From the NCBI RefSeq assembly GCF_030651995.1, contig NZ_JAUSBN010000075.1:45243-109242 (forward strand): a stretch of 64,000 nt of DNA. The letters are read 5' to 3'. The notes beneath the pieces were generated by a model. That model was not told the origin of the DNA, searched no databases, and saw nothing but the letters and a program-made list of their open reading frames with translations. A program made the translations under genes and the position numbers. This DNA is from Reyranella sp. GTDB lineage: Bacteria > Pseudomonadota > Alphaproteobacteria > Reyranellales > Reyranellaceae. Positions 7,575-16,425 of this stretch are shown piece by piece. Each line of letters opens with the position of its first letter. Position 1 is the first letter of the stretch.

Positions 7575-8978
7575 ATGCTTTACGAGACCCGCACCTTCAC
7601 CACCCTCAATTCCGCCGTGTCGACCGCCGACGAAGCGCTCACGCTCCCGGCGATCTCGATCGTCGGCCTCGGTTACGTTGGCGCCGTGTCGGTCGCCTGC
7701 TTCGCCCAGCTGGGCCATCGCGTCGTCGGCATCGACCTTGACCTGAGCAAGGTCGAACAGATCGCCGCCGGTTCCTCGCCGATCGTCGAAGCCGGTCTCG
7801 GCGAAGCACTGACCGATGGCGTCGCCGACGATCTCATCACCGCCCACACCAATGCGCTCGATGGCGTGCTCGAGACCGACATCACGTTCGTCTGCGTCGG
7901 CACCCCCAGCCGCGCGGACGGCACCGTCGATCTCTCGGCTCTCAAGGCCGTCGCCGGCGAGATCGGCAGCGCGCTCGCCCTCAAGAGCGACTACCATCTG
8001 GTCGTCGTGCGCAGCACCGTGCCGGCCGGCACGACCCGCCGCATCGTGCTGCCCGAGATCGAGCGTATGTCGGGCAAGCGCTGCGGCCGCGACTTCGGCC
8101 TGTGCTTCCATCCCGAGTTCCTCCGCGAGGGCGTGGCCATCGCCGACTTCTACGCGCCGCCCAAGACGGTGATCGGCGAACACGACGAGCGCAGCGGCGA
8201 GATGCTGGCCCGCGTCTACCGCTCCATCGAGGCGCCGCTGCTGCGCACCTCGATCGAGGCGGCCGAGATGGTCAAGTACGTCGACAACACCTGGCATGCC
8301 GTGAAGGTCGCGTTCGCCAACGAGATCGGCAAGATCTGCCAGTCGGCCGACGTCGACAGCCACAAGGTCATGGACATCTTCGTGCAGGACCGGAAGCTGA
8401 ACCTCTCGCCGTACTATCTCAAGCCCGGCTTCGCCTTCGGCGGCTCGTGCCTGCCCAAGGACGTGCGGGCCATCACCGGCCTCGCCCATGCCAACGGCGT
8501 CGAGGTGCCGCTGATCGACAGCCTGCTGCGGTCCAACGACTCGCACATCGACCACGCCTTCCGCCTGATTGCCGAGACCGGCGCGAAGCGGGTCGGCCTG
8601 CTGGGCGTGACCTTCAAGGACGGCACCGACGACCTGCGCGAGAGCCCGCAGATCGACCTGCTCGGCCGCCTGATCGATGCCGGCTACAAGGTCCTGGCGC
8701 ATGACCGCAACGTCAACACGGCGGGCGTCCGCCTGGCGGGTGGCTATCTCAAGGCCGCGAATCCCGCGACCCGGGTTGCGCTGCAGGTCCTGCCGGACCT
8801 GCTGACCGACACGGCCGGCGAGCTGGTCGACGCCTGCGACGTGATCGTCGTGTCGCATGGCACGCCCGACTTCATCGCCGCCCTCGAGGCGCGTCATCCC
8901 GACAGCACCGTCATCGACCTGGTCCGCCTTCCGGCGGCCGTCCAGGAGCAGCCGGGCTATCGCGGGGTCTGCTGGTAA
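7575..8978 (+). CDS. algD: GDP-mannose 6-dehydrogenase (AlgD-like)
   Basis: A 467-residue member of the UDP-glucose/GDP-mannose dehydrogenase family, oxidising the nucleotide sugar to its uronate with two NAD+. After a ~26-residue extension comes the Rossmann motif ISIVGLGYVGAV, then VCVGTPS, the central-domain Lys/Asn region AAEMVKYVDNTWHAVKVAFANE, and catalytic Cys292 in FGGSCLPKDVRA. The flanking KLNLSPYYLKPGFAFGGSC and the spacing resemble AlgD more than UDP-glucose dehydrogenase. GGAGAAACGCC before ATG 7575 is a good ribosome-binding site. It is the first gene of a four-gene operon with the synthase and lyase below. UDP-sugar specificity cannot be fully excluded. Confidence 0.85.
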   Translation: MLYETRTFTTLNSAVSTADEALTLPAISIVGLGYVGAVSVACFAQLGHRVVGIDLDLSKVEQIAAGSSPIVEAGLGEALTDGVADDLITAHTNALDGVLETDITFVCVGTPSRADGTVDLSALKAVAGEIGSALALKSDYHLVVVRSTVPAGTTRRIVLPEIERMSGKRCGRDFGLCFHPEFLREGVAIADFYAPPKTVIGEHDERSGEMLARVYRSIEAPLLRTSIEAAEMVKYVDNTWHAVKVAFANEIGKICQSADVDSHKVMDIFVQDRKLNLSPYYLKPGFAFGGSCLPKDVRAITGLAHANGVEVPLIDSLLRSNDSHIDHAFRLIAETGAKRVGLLGVTFKDGTDDLRESPQIDLLGRLIDAGYKVLAHDRNVNTAGVRLAGGYLKAANPATRVALQVLPDLLTDTAGELVDACDVIVVSHGTPDFIAALEARHPDSTVIDLVRLPAAVQEQPGYRGVCW

Positions 8979-9004
8979 GCCGTTAGAGCCGCAGGATCGG
9001 TGCC

Positions 9005-10240
9005 ATGTCCAAGCCGACCACCAATAAGCGCAGCCTGGTCCGTCGCATGACGATGGGCCTGCTGTGGGCGATCGCCGGCGGTGCCGCGATCGTCTACGGC
9101 GGTGCCCTGGTCTACGCCAACGTGGTGCGGCTCGAGGTCGACGCCGCCGTCATCGCCGGCGCCGTGGAGCCCATCCGCGCGCCGTCGGACGGGGTGATGC
9201 TGGGCGTCGGCATCAAGCCCGGCAGCATGGTGGCGAACGGTGGCCAGCTGGCAAAGATCCACGATCCCGAGATCGAGCGCCAGGTGTCGCTCGCCAGCGT
9301 CCAGCTCGAACGGGCGCGTCATGCGCTCCGACAGCATGAGGCGCATCTCGTTTCCGAGAAGGCCAAGCGTGACGATACGCTGATCATCACGCAGGCCGAG
9401 CTCAAGACGGTGCAGGCCGAGATCGCCTCGCTCGAGGAACAGCTCGTCACCGCCAAGGCGCGGGTCGAACGCGTCGGCGGGCTGTTCGCGCAGGGATTCG
9501 CCGCCCGCCAGAAGCTGGAAGACCATACCAATCAGCACGCCATCCTCAATGCACAGCTCAAGCGCGCGCGCATCGTCGAGGAGCAGCGCCGCGCCCTCGT
9601 CGCCTCGGCGGCGGCGGGCCGCTTCTTCGATGGCAATCGCATCACCGGGAAGCTCGCCGAATTGGAAGCCGCCGTGCAGCGTGCGCGCGCCGAAATCGAC
9701 GTGGCCACCGAGGAGCTGCGCGTGTGGCAGGAGCGGCGCGCCGCCGCCGTCGTCACCGCAACGGGGGATGGCCGCATCATGCGCGTGCTCCACGGTGAAG
9801 GCAGTGCCGTCCGGGCCGGCGACACGGTCGCGGTCTATGAGCGCAAAGGTGAGCGTACGATCAACGCCTTCCTGACCCAGAACGAAGTCCTGCGCGTCAG
9901 CGTCGGCGATGCCGCGACCATCTACATTCCCGCGCTGCGCCTGCGCCTGCCCGCGCACATCGTCGCCATCGACCGCGCCGCCGGGTTTCTCGACGATGTC
10001 GAGAGCCGCTACACCTGGCGCCAGGCGCGCGACAGTGGCGTGCGACAGGGCGACCTGGACCGTACGGCGCGCGCGGTCCTGCGCCTGGACAACGACCAGG
10101 CCGAGCGGCTGCGTGACGAACTCGAGCCCGGTACGCCGGCCGTGGTTTCCTTCCAGCGTCGCTCGCTCGACACGGTGCTGGGCGACTTCCGCACGGTGGC
10201 GCATGGGCCCGCCGATCAACCGGCGGAGAAGCGGCTGTGA
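9005..10240 (+). CDS. HlyD/Alg44-like membrane-anchored periplasmic protein
   Basis: A 411-residue protein with one N-terminal membrane anchor (~14-38), a short biotinyl-lipoyl-like segment (APSDGVMLGVGIKPGSMV), a long alpha-helical coiled-coil hairpin (~95-235) and a second lipoyl/beta-barrel half (ATGDGRIMRVLHGEGSAV). This is the architecture of membrane-fusion proteins and of the periplasmic half of Alg44. The N-terminal PilZ c-di-GMP domain of classical Alg44 is absent. It starts 26 nt after algD and its TGA overlaps the GTG start of the glycosyltransferase, so it probably works with that synthase in polymer export. Confidence 0.8.
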   Translation: MSKPTTNKRSLVRRMTMGLLWAIAGGAAIVYGGALVYANVVRLEVDAAVIAGAVEPIRAPSDGVMLGVGIKPGSMVANGGQLAKIHDPEIERQVSLASVQLERARHALRQHEAHLVSEKAKRDDTLIITQAELKTVQAEIASLEEQLVTAKARVERVGGLFAQGFAARQKLEDHTNQHAILNAQLKRARIVEEQRRALVASAAAGRFFDGNRITGKLAELEAAVQRARAEIDVATEELRVWQERRAAAVVTATGDGRIMRVLHGEGSAVRAGDTVAVYERKGERTINAFLTQNEVLRVSVGDAATIYIPALRLRLPAHIVAIDRAAGFLDDVESRYTWRQARDSGVRQGDLDRTARAVLRLDNDQAERLRDELEPGTPAVVSFQRRSLDTVLGDFRTVAHGPADQPAEKRL

Positions 10241-11859
10241 ACGCGATGGCCAAGGTCCCGCCGACGCCGGGCGTCATCCAGTTTGCCGACATGCTTCCCC
10301 AGCCCGGCTTCTGGGCGAAGTGGAATCCGACCGTGCTCGGCGGCCTCCTGGCGTATGCCGCGCTTTGCGTCATCCTGCTGCTGACGGTGCCCAACACACT
10401 GTGGGATCCGGCGGCGCGTCACGTCACCATCGTGATCGGCGGCCTCGGTCTCTGGCGGTTCGGCTGGTGGACCACCCACGTCGTGCGCGCCTGGATCTAC
10501 GCCTTCGTGCGCTATCCCGCGCTGCGCCGGCTCGCCGATCAGGCCTGGCAGGACGGTCACCGCCCGCGCCGGGTCCACTTCATGATGACGACCTTCCGCG
10601 AAAAGCGTGAAATCACCCACGCGGTGGTCGACAGCATCGTGCGCGAACTGCGATCCACCGGCCTGCCCGGCACGATCTGGCTGGGGTCCGGTGACGAAAG
10701 CGACGAGATCATCATCGCCGACTTCCTGGCCGAGCATGCGGCCGACATCGAGGTCCGCTTCGAGATCGCCCGACAGACCGCGCCCGGGAAGCGCTACGGT
10801 ATCGGCGCATCGCTCCGCGCCATGGCGAAGGGCCGTGAGCGCGGCGAAGTCCGCGAGGACGACGTCGTCGTCTTCATGGACGGCGACTCGATCATCGGGG
10901 ATGGCATGCTGGCCAAGTGCACCTCCCTGTTCGTCGCCGACCCCGCGCTCGAGGCGATGACGACAGACGAGGAGGTGATCTGCTTCGGCCCGCGGTGGAT
11001 CCAGCTGTGGCTCACCATGAGGTTCGCGCAGCGCCGCATCGCCATGCAGAGCCACGCGCTCGCCGGCAAGGTCCTGACCCTGACCGGGCGGCTGTCGCTG
11101 TATCGCGTCAACCATGTGATCCGGCCGGAGTTCTACGAGCTGGTCGAGGAGGACCATCTCGAACACTGGCTGTGGGGTCGTTTCCGCTTCCTGTCGGGGG
11201 ACGACAAGACCACCTGGTATTACATGCTGCGCGTCGGCGCGAAGATGATGTACGTGCCCGACACGATCGCCTACACCGTCGAGCATATCGAAGGCTCGGG
11301 CTACGAGCGCATGGTGCAGAACCTGCGCCGCTGGTCGGGCAACATGCTCCGCAACGGCGCGCGCGCCATCGCGCTGGGTCCTCGCCGCACCGGCTTCTTC
11401 ATCTGGTGGTGCATCGTCGACCAGCGCATTGCGATGTGGACCACGCTGGTGAGCCCGATCCTCGGCGTGATGGGCGCCCTGCTGGTCTCGCCGGCCTTCC
11501 TCGTCACCTACTTCATCTGGATCGCGGTCACGCGGCTCTGGCAGGCGGTGGTGCTGTTCGGCTACTCGCGCGAGGTCCACCTCGTCTATCCGCTGCTGCT
11601 CTATGTGAACCAGGTCGTGAATGCCGCGGTGAAAGTCTATTGCCTGTTCCGCCTGTCCAAGCAGCGCTGGACCAACCGCGGCGACCAGAAGGCGGGTTTC
11701 GGCGGCGGCCTGGCCGACCAGATACGCAACGGCGTTGCGTTCTACCTGACGGCCGTCGCCATGTCGGTCCTCGTGCTTGCCATCGTGAGCTATGCGGGCG
11801 TCCTGCGCCTGCCGAGCCTCTATACGCTGCACGAGTTCAAGCTGGCGGTGCTGCCATGA
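10237..11859 (+). CDS. alg8: Alg8-like membrane glycosyltransferase (GT2 polymer synthase)
   Basis: A 540-residue integral membrane GT2 enzyme. Two N-terminal membrane segments (~33-50, ~62-80) precede a cytosolic catalytic domain with WLGSGDESD, MDGD (214-217, nucleotide-sugar/metal binding), TLTGRLSLYR, GDDKTTW (321-327) and RRWSGNMLRN (364-373, QxxRW-like). Several C-terminal membrane segments follow (~388-500, ~508-528). This layout and its neighbours match Alg8, the mannuronan synthase of alginate systems. GTG 10237 overlaps the preceding stop; ATG 10246 is an alternative start. Co-transcribed with algD and algL. Polymer chemistry is inferred from the gene set. Confidence 0.85.
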   Translation: MNAMAKVPPTPGVIQFADMLPQPGFWAKWNPTVLGGLLAYAALCVILLLTVPNTLWDPAARHVTIVIGGLGLWRFGWWTTHVVRAWIYAFVRYPALRRLADQAWQDGHRPRRVHFMMTTFREKREITHAVVDSIVRELRSTGLPGTIWLGSGDESDEIIIADFLAEHAADIEVRFEIARQTAPGKRYGIGASLRAMAKGRERGEVREDDVVVFMDGDSIIGDGMLAKCTSLFVADPALEAMTTDEEVICFGPRWIQLWLTMRFAQRRIAMQSHALAGKVLTLTGRLSLYRVNHVIRPEFYELVEEDHLEHWLWGRFRFLSGDDKTTWYYMLRVGAKMMYVPDTIAYTVEHIEGSGYERMVQNLRRWSGNMLRNGARAIALGPRRTGFFIWWCIVDQRIAMWTTLVSPILGVMGALLVSPAFLVTYFIWIAVTRLWQAVVLFGYSREVHLVYPLLLYVNQVVNAAVKVYCLFRLSKQRWTNRGDQKAGFGGGLADQIRNGVAFYLTAVAMSVLVLAIVSYAGVLRLPSLYTLHEFKLAVLP

Positions 11860-12962
11860 CCCGTTACATCGTCATTGTCCTGCTGGTGCTTGCCGCCTGG
11901 CCGGTACACGCCCGGTCCCCGGCCGAGGATGCCTGCCGCCCGCCGCCGGGCCAGCTCGATCCGGCGCCGATCGTCGCCGTGGAAGGGCCCGCCCACAAGG
12001 GAACCGACCGCCGGATCGAACCCTTCTCCCTCCTGCAGATGGAGGCCGCTGCCGCGTGGCGCGGCCGTCGCGACGAGGAGGCCGCCGGCCGCGCCGTCGA
12101 GGCCCTGCTGCGCTGGGCGCGCGCCGGTGCGCTCTCCGAGATCGTCGACGCGGGGCCTGCCTCGAGCAATACCAACTCGATCTATTCCCTGCGTCGCGCG
12201 CTGATCGCCATCCTCGGCGCGTGGATGGACCTGCGCCACGCGCCCGCCGGAAGGGCTCATGCGGAGGAGGTCGAGCGCTGGCTTTCCCATCTCGTCGCCC
12301 TCCAGGACGTGACGACCGGTGGGAAGAAGAGTCGCGCCAAGGGCGAAGCCATGAGCAACCACAACAATCATGCCCTGCTGCGCGCCACCGTCGCGGCCCA
12401 GTGGGCGGGACTGACCGGCCGGCGCGAGCTGGCCGACGTCGCAGAGAGCGACGCCCGGGCGGCCATCGCCGTGATGGGCGCCGATGGCAGCCTGCCGCTG
12501 GAGATGAAGCGCGGGCCGCGGGCGCTGTGGTACCAACGCCACGCGATCGCCTCACTGGTCTATATTGGCGAGTTGCTGCGGCCCTTCGGCCGGGACGTGT
12601 GGCAGCCCCGTGCCGACGGCGCCGACCTGCATCGCGCCATCGCCTTTCTGCTCGATGCCATCGACGATCCCGGGCGGCTCGCGGCTTTCACCGGCGCTGA
12701 CGATGGCCGGCAGGACATGGGATTCCTCGTGCCGCGCGGCAACGGCCGCCACTACATGGCCTGGGCCGAACTCTATCGCGCCCGCTTCCCGGATCGCGAC
12801 GAGTCGACGCGCCTTCTCGCGCTGCTGCCCGCGCGCGGCGAGCGCGGCTGGCCGCTGCTCGACGACTATGTCGGGGGCAATGCCACCTGCCGTGTCCTCA
12901 CCGAGGCCCCCGGCGCGTTCCCTGGAAGGGCCGGGACCGACGCGAAGGTCTCGCGGAAGTGA
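11856..12962 (+). CDS. algL: Alginate lyase, PL5 (AlgL-like)
   Basis: A 368-residue protein with a signal peptide (hydrophobic to about VHA, residues 1-19), so periplasmic. PL5 lyase hallmarks are present: NNH at 170-172 and the block LPLEMKRGPRALWYQRHA (213-230), which corresponds to the catalytic Arg/Tyr region of AlgL. It would cleave polymannuronate by beta-elimination. In known alginate systems the lyase clears misrouted polymer from the periplasm. The ATG overlaps the alg8 stop (ATGA). This is the clearest evidence that the polymer is alginate-like. It ends the operon; no AlgE, AlgK, AlgG, AlgX or AlgIJF homologue is seen in the window. Confidence 0.82.
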   Translation: MTRYIVIVLLVLAAWPVHARSPAEDACRPPPGQLDPAPIVAVEGPAHKGTDRRIEPFSLLQMEAAAAWRGRRDEEAAGRAVEALLRWARAGALSEIVDAGPASSNTNSIYSLRRALIAILGAWMDLRHAPAGRAHAEEVERWLSHLVALQDVTTGGKKSRAKGEAMSNHNNHALLRATVAAQWAGLTGRRELADVAESDARAAIAVMGADGSLPLEMKRGPRALWYQRHAIASLVYIGELLRPFGRDVWQPRADGADLHRAIAFLLDAIDDPGRLAAFTGADDGRQDMGFLVPRGNGRHYMAWAELYRARFPDRDESTRLLALLPARGERGWPLLDDYVGGNATCRVLTEAPGAFPGRAGTDAKVSRK

Positions 12963-13105
12963 GGGCGGTGCAGCCTGTCATGCATAATGGTCCTTCGCGG
13001 AGTTCCTGAGCGGTCGGAGTGCTTCGAACACTTGATAGGCCACAGGGCGATCGGGTATTGCCACTCCCTCATCTGCACGCAGCCGTTCGGTAAGAAGTAG
13101 GTCCA

Positions 13106-13666
13106 TTGCGATCACATAGAACTCCAGAGGCCGCATCTCCGAAACGGAAGCCCGAGCCTGCAGTCGAGTACGACGGCACCGAAACACTTTCCGGGATCGA
13201 GCGCGTACCGTCGAGGGACAAGACGAGCGCAACGTCTGGCGGAGCGAATTCGCGCGTGGGGAGCGCGCGCCAGAGGGCGAAGCGAGTGGCAAACCCTCTG
13301 ACTGTCCGACCCTACCAGGTGACGACGATACCTGGTCGTGGCCTCGGGCTGACCGCTTGCTCCCAAATAGAACCGCGCACCAAGATCGACGACTGCTTCA
13401 CCTGGGAGCTGCCGAAACGAGACATCAAGCACGTCACCGAGACAGTCCTGAACGGCAACTACTTTGACCACCCTCGCTTCTCCCAACGCGGTCTTGTCGC
13501 GATCGGTCATATCTCCCTGATCAATCACGATCCGGAGCCGAACTGTGAATGGCGGATGGTCCAGGTCCACGACCGCTGGATGATTGAGGCCTGGTCGATC
13601 CGCGGCCTCTCCAGCGGCGAGGAGCTGACCTTCGATTACGGCTACGACCCCACCGCCAGGGATTAG
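13106..13666 (+). CDS. SET-domain protein
   Basis: A 186-residue protein whose C-terminal ~120 residues form a small SET domain. GRGLGLTACSQIEPRTKI corresponds to the N-SET strand, INHDPEPNCEW to the NHxxxPN signature, and GEELTFDYGYD to the C-SET GEELTxDY motif. Such proteins may methylate lysines, but a pre-SET or post-SET Cys cluster is not seen. The start is uncertain: TTG 13106 gives a basic low-complexity N-terminus of ~60 residues, while a GTG near the VANPLTV residues would give a minimal SET protein. Base composition is less GC-biased than its neighbours, which hints at transfer. It stands alone between the alginate operon and a convergent dehydrogenase. Confidence 0.72.
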   Translation: MRSHRTPEAASPKRKPEPAVEYDGTETLSGIERVPSRDKTSATSGGANSRVGSARQRAKRVANPLTVRPYQVTTIPGRGLGLTACSQIEPRTKIDDCFTWELPKRDIKHVTETVLNGNYFDHPRFSQRGLVAIGHISLINHDPEPNCEWRMVQVHDRWMIEAWSIRGLSSGEELTFDYGYDPTARD

Positions 13667-13680
13667 CTCCGGCCGGTCGG

Positions 13681-14877
13681 TCAGTAGGCGGCCTCCAGCA
13701 GCTGCTGCGCCGCGGCAATGCGCTCAGCATCGGATCGGACGCCGGCGTTGGCATTGAAGTTCTTCACCGTCTGCCCTGCGATGAGGGGGATCGCCGATCG
13801 CGGGATGTTCATTTCGCTGAGACGAACCGGCATTCCCACGCAGCGGTACAGTCGTTCCAGCTCATCGGCGATGACCAGCCGGGTCGGCCTGTTGCCACGA
13901 CCGAGGCCGAGCGCTTCGGCGACGACCTGCGCCGCGGCCGCGTCTTCCTCTTGTGACAGCCGGATCTTGGTGGCGTGGATGGTGGAGATCGACTCGCCCT
14001 GGCCGACATGCGGGAACTGGACATGCAGGGCGGTGGAGACGGCATAGTCTCCGCCAAAGGAAGAACTGGCCCCCAGACGTGACCCATCGTCTTCGGCACG
14101 GTTCTGAAGGAAGGCTGCGATGCAGAGATCGGCACGCGAGGCTGCATCGTCGCGATTCTCGGCAAGGCCGGAATAGGCGCGAAAGGCGAGACGGAACGCC
14201 TGAAGGCGATCGCCTTCGACCAGTGGATTGGATTCAGCTGCGGTGATGGCTCCGACAACACTGGAGAAGACCGTGGTGGCGGTCGACCGGTGGGATGACG
14301 ATGGCGTCGTCATCAGGACTTCGTAATCCAGCAGGATTGCCTGCGGCCGGGTCTTGGGGTCGAAGTACTCCATTCGATGATCCAGATCGGCATTCTTCAG
14401 TCCCGTTCCCGCGCGATTCATCGCGCTGGTGGGAGTCGTCGGGATGTTGACGATCGGTAGCTTCGGCGCGGCCAGGCGCGGGCTGTAGGCCGGCTTGTCG
14501 GCCGGGTACTGCGTCATGAGCTCGAAGGGATCGCGATCTTCTCCGAGGAAGATGGCGACAGCCCGCGTGGCGACCAGAACGCTTCCGCCCCCGACGGCGA
14601 TGAGGAGATCGGCCTTGGCCGCGCGAGCGGCATCCCGGGCGGCGCAGACGTTCGGGTAGGGGCAATCCTTCTCGATCTGATCGAAGACGCCGGCGAAGGT
14701 CGGTCCCAGAGCCTTTTCGATACGGCGAACGGTGTCGGTTCGCGCGTTGATCGACGGCGAGCAGATGACGAAGGCGCGTTTGGCGCCGGCGCGAGCGGCG
14801 ACCTCCTTGAGGGAACCCTCGAGGACGTTCGTTCCGCAATACAGACGCCAGCTATGGCCCGAGGCGCGAAAGTTCAC
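13681..14877 (-). CDS. Iron-containing alcohol dehydrogenase family protein (maleylacetate-reductase-like)
   Basis: A 398-residue member of the Fe-ADH/maleylacetate reductase family. The N-terminal NAD-binding part has the LLIAVGGGSV motif (~91-100) and the PTTPTSAMN element, followed by a helical domain. The usual metal-ligand segment Asp-x3-His of the family is replaced by STATTVFSSVVGA (~198-210), so two ligands appear absent; His-containing segments further on (FPHVGQGES, IHATKI) remain. GTG 14877 is preferred over ATG 14937 because AGGAGGAAATCGA lies directly before it. Catalytic activity is doubtful without the metal site, and the substrate is unknown. Confidence 0.75.
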   Translation of the reverse strand: MNFRASGHSWRLYCGTNVLEGSLKEVAARAGAKRAFVICSPSINARTDTVRRIEKALGPTFAGVFDQIEKDCPYPNVCAARDAARAAKADLLIAVGGGSVLVATRAVAIFLGEDRDPFELMTQYPADKPAYSPRLAAPKLPIVNIPTTPTSAMNRAGTGLKNADLDHRMEYFDPKTRPQAILLDYEVLMTTPSSSHRSTATTVFSSVVGAITAAESNPLVEGDRLQAFRLAFRAYSGLAENRDDAASRADLCIAAFLQNRAEDDGSRLGASSSFGGDYAVSTALHVQFPHVGQGESISTIHATKIRLSQEEDAAAAQVVAEALGLGRGNRPTRLVIADELERLYRCVGMPVRLSEMNIPRSAIPLIAGQTVKNFNANAGVRSDAERIAAAQQLLEAAY

Positions 14878-14989
14878 TCGATTTCCTCCTGTTTTCGGGA
14901 TCTTTGTAGACCGATAGCACATTTTGCCGTCGGCCATGGCTGCAGCCCGCTATAGTGGCGGCGTCCGTCGTGTGGGGGAGTGAGGTCCA

Positions 14990-15700
14990 GTGGCATCGCC
15001 GTCGTCCGTCGCCGTCATGAGCGGTCTCGCCCTCGAGGTGGCCGTCAATCGCTGGCTGAAGCCGGCCTTCGAGGCCGCGTCGCCCTATCGCCTGGAGATC
15101 GACTGGCGTCCGACCACGGCCCTCATGAAGTCGATCGCCGAAGGGCAGCGCGCCGACGTCATCATCGCCATCGACGGCGCCATGGACAAGCTCTGCGCCG
15201 ACCGCATCGTGCGTCCCGAGACCCGCGTCTGCCTCGCCGATTCGATCCTGGGCGTCGGCGTCCGCGAGGGCGCGCCGAAGCCCGATGTCTCCACGGTCGA
15301 GGCGTTCAAGCGGACGCTGGTGGCTGCGCGGGCGGTGGCCTACTCGCGGGCGGGGGCGAGCGGCATCTACTTCACCGGACTGGTCGAGCGGCTGGGGATT
15401 GCCGCGGAGGTCAATGCGCGCGCCGTCACGATCCCGATGGGCTTCACCGGCGAGAAGGTCGCGAGCGGCGAGGCCGACATTGCGATCCAGCAGGTGAGCG
15501 AACTGATGTCGGTCCCCGGCGTCGCCGTCGCCGGTCCGTTTCCCCCGGAGGTCCAGACCGTCTCTACCTTCGATGCCGCCATCTTTGCCGATGCCGCGAA
15601 CGCCGAGGGCGCCGCCGCGTGGATGGCGCTGCTGGCCTCGCCCGGCGCGGCCAAGGCCTACCGCGATGGTGGCCTGGTCTCGCGCCTGCCGCAGTCCTGA
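14990..15700 (+). CDS. Periplasmic-binding-protein fold (ModA-like) protein lacking a signal peptide
   Basis: A 236-residue type II solute-binding-protein fold of the molybdate/sulfate (ModA) kind: SVAVMSGLALEVAV at the start, ADVIIAIDGAMDKL, YSRAGASGIYFTGLVERLGI, GEADIAIQQVSELMSV. The protein starts straight at the mature fold, and an in-frame stop (14981-14983) sits just before the GTG start, so no signal peptide can be encoded. It is therefore predicted cytosolic, perhaps a ligand sensor rather than a transporter component. GGGGAGTGAGG provides a ribosome-binding site. It is followed closely by a racemase-like and a MaoC-like gene in the same direction. Confidence 0.75.
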   Translation: MASPSSVAVMSGLALEVAVNRWLKPAFEAASPYRLEIDWRPTTALMKSIAEGQRADVIIAIDGAMDKLCADRIVRPETRVCLADSILGVGVREGAPKPDVSTVEAFKRTLVAARAVAYSRAGASGIYFTGLVERLGIAAEVNARAVTIPMGFTGEKVASGEADIAIQQVSELMSVPGVAVAGPFPPEVQTVSTFDAAIFADAANAEGAAAWMALLASPGAAKAYRDGGLVSRLPQS

Positions 15701-15728
15701 AACGCTCTCCTTTCGAAAGACCGGCCGC

Positions 15729-16391
15729 ATGTCGAAGAAGCCCCGAATCGTCCTCCTGCACGGCACGCCCGTCGCCATCGAGCCCATCCAGCGCGCGTTC
15801 GCCACGCGGTGGCCCGAGGCCGAGCCCGTCGACCTGCTCGACTCCTCGCTGTCGATCGATCGCGCCAAGGACCACGACCTGACGCCGCGCATGTTCGAAC
15901 GCTTCGTCGAGCTCGGCGGCTATGCGCATCGCATCGGGGCCGAGGCGATCCTCGTCACCTGCTCGGCGTTCGGGCCGGCGATCGAGCGCATGGCAAAGGA
16001 ACTGCCGGTGCCCGTGCTGAAGCCCAACGAGGCGATGTTCCGGGAGGCGATCGGCCGGGGACGGCGGATCGGCATGCTCGCGACCTTCGCGCCGTCGGTG
16101 CTGACCATGACGGAGGAGTTCGAGCAGTTCGTCGGTGAGGCAGGCGCGCAGGCGACGCTCGAGACGATCGTCGTCGAGGGGGCCATGGACGCGTTGCGCA
16201 AGGGCGACGCCGACCGGCACAACGCGCTGATCGCCGCGCGGGCGCCCGAGCTCGCGCACTGCGACGCCATCATGCTCGCGCACTTCTCGACGTCGCGGGC
16301 GCTGGCGGCCGTCACCGCCGCGGTCAACACACCCGTGCTCACCGCGCCCGATGCCGCGGTCGACCGCATCCGGGCCGCGCTCGCGGGCTGA
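15729..16391 (+). CDS. Asp/Glu/hydantoin racemase superfamily protein
   Basis: A 220-residue protein of the Asp/Glu racemase superfamily, which also contains maleate isomerase and arylmalonate decarboxylase. The first catalytic-Cys segment is present as ILVTCSAFGPA (Cys78), followed by GRRIGMLATFAPSV. At the second catalytic-Cys segment, where racemases have a Cys after DAI-LA, this protein has DAIMLAHFSTS with His instead. Two-base racemisation therefore looks unlikely, and an isomerase or decarboxylase role is possible. It lies 29 nt after the binding-protein gene and 35 nt before the MaoC-like gene, as one likely operon. Confidence 0.78.
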   Translation: MSKKPRIVLLHGTPVAIEPIQRAFATRWPEAEPVDLLDSSLSIDRAKDHDLTPRMFERFVELGGYAHRIGAEAILVTCSAFGPAIERMAKELPVPVLKPNEAMFREAIGRGRRIGMLATFAPSVLTMTEEFEQFVGEAGAQATLETIVVEGAMDALRKGDADRHNALIAARAPELAHCDAIMLAHFSTSRALAAVTAAVNTPVLTAPDAAVDRIRAALAG

Positions 16392-16425
16392 CCCCGGCAT
16401 CGCTCGATTAAAAAGGGAGGACATC

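Noticed and set aside
11872..12700. Several overlapping frames across the lyase gene on both strands
   Set aside because: Only the frame 11856-12962 has a signal peptide and the PL5 motifs; the others are Arg/Ala/Pro-rich shadows.
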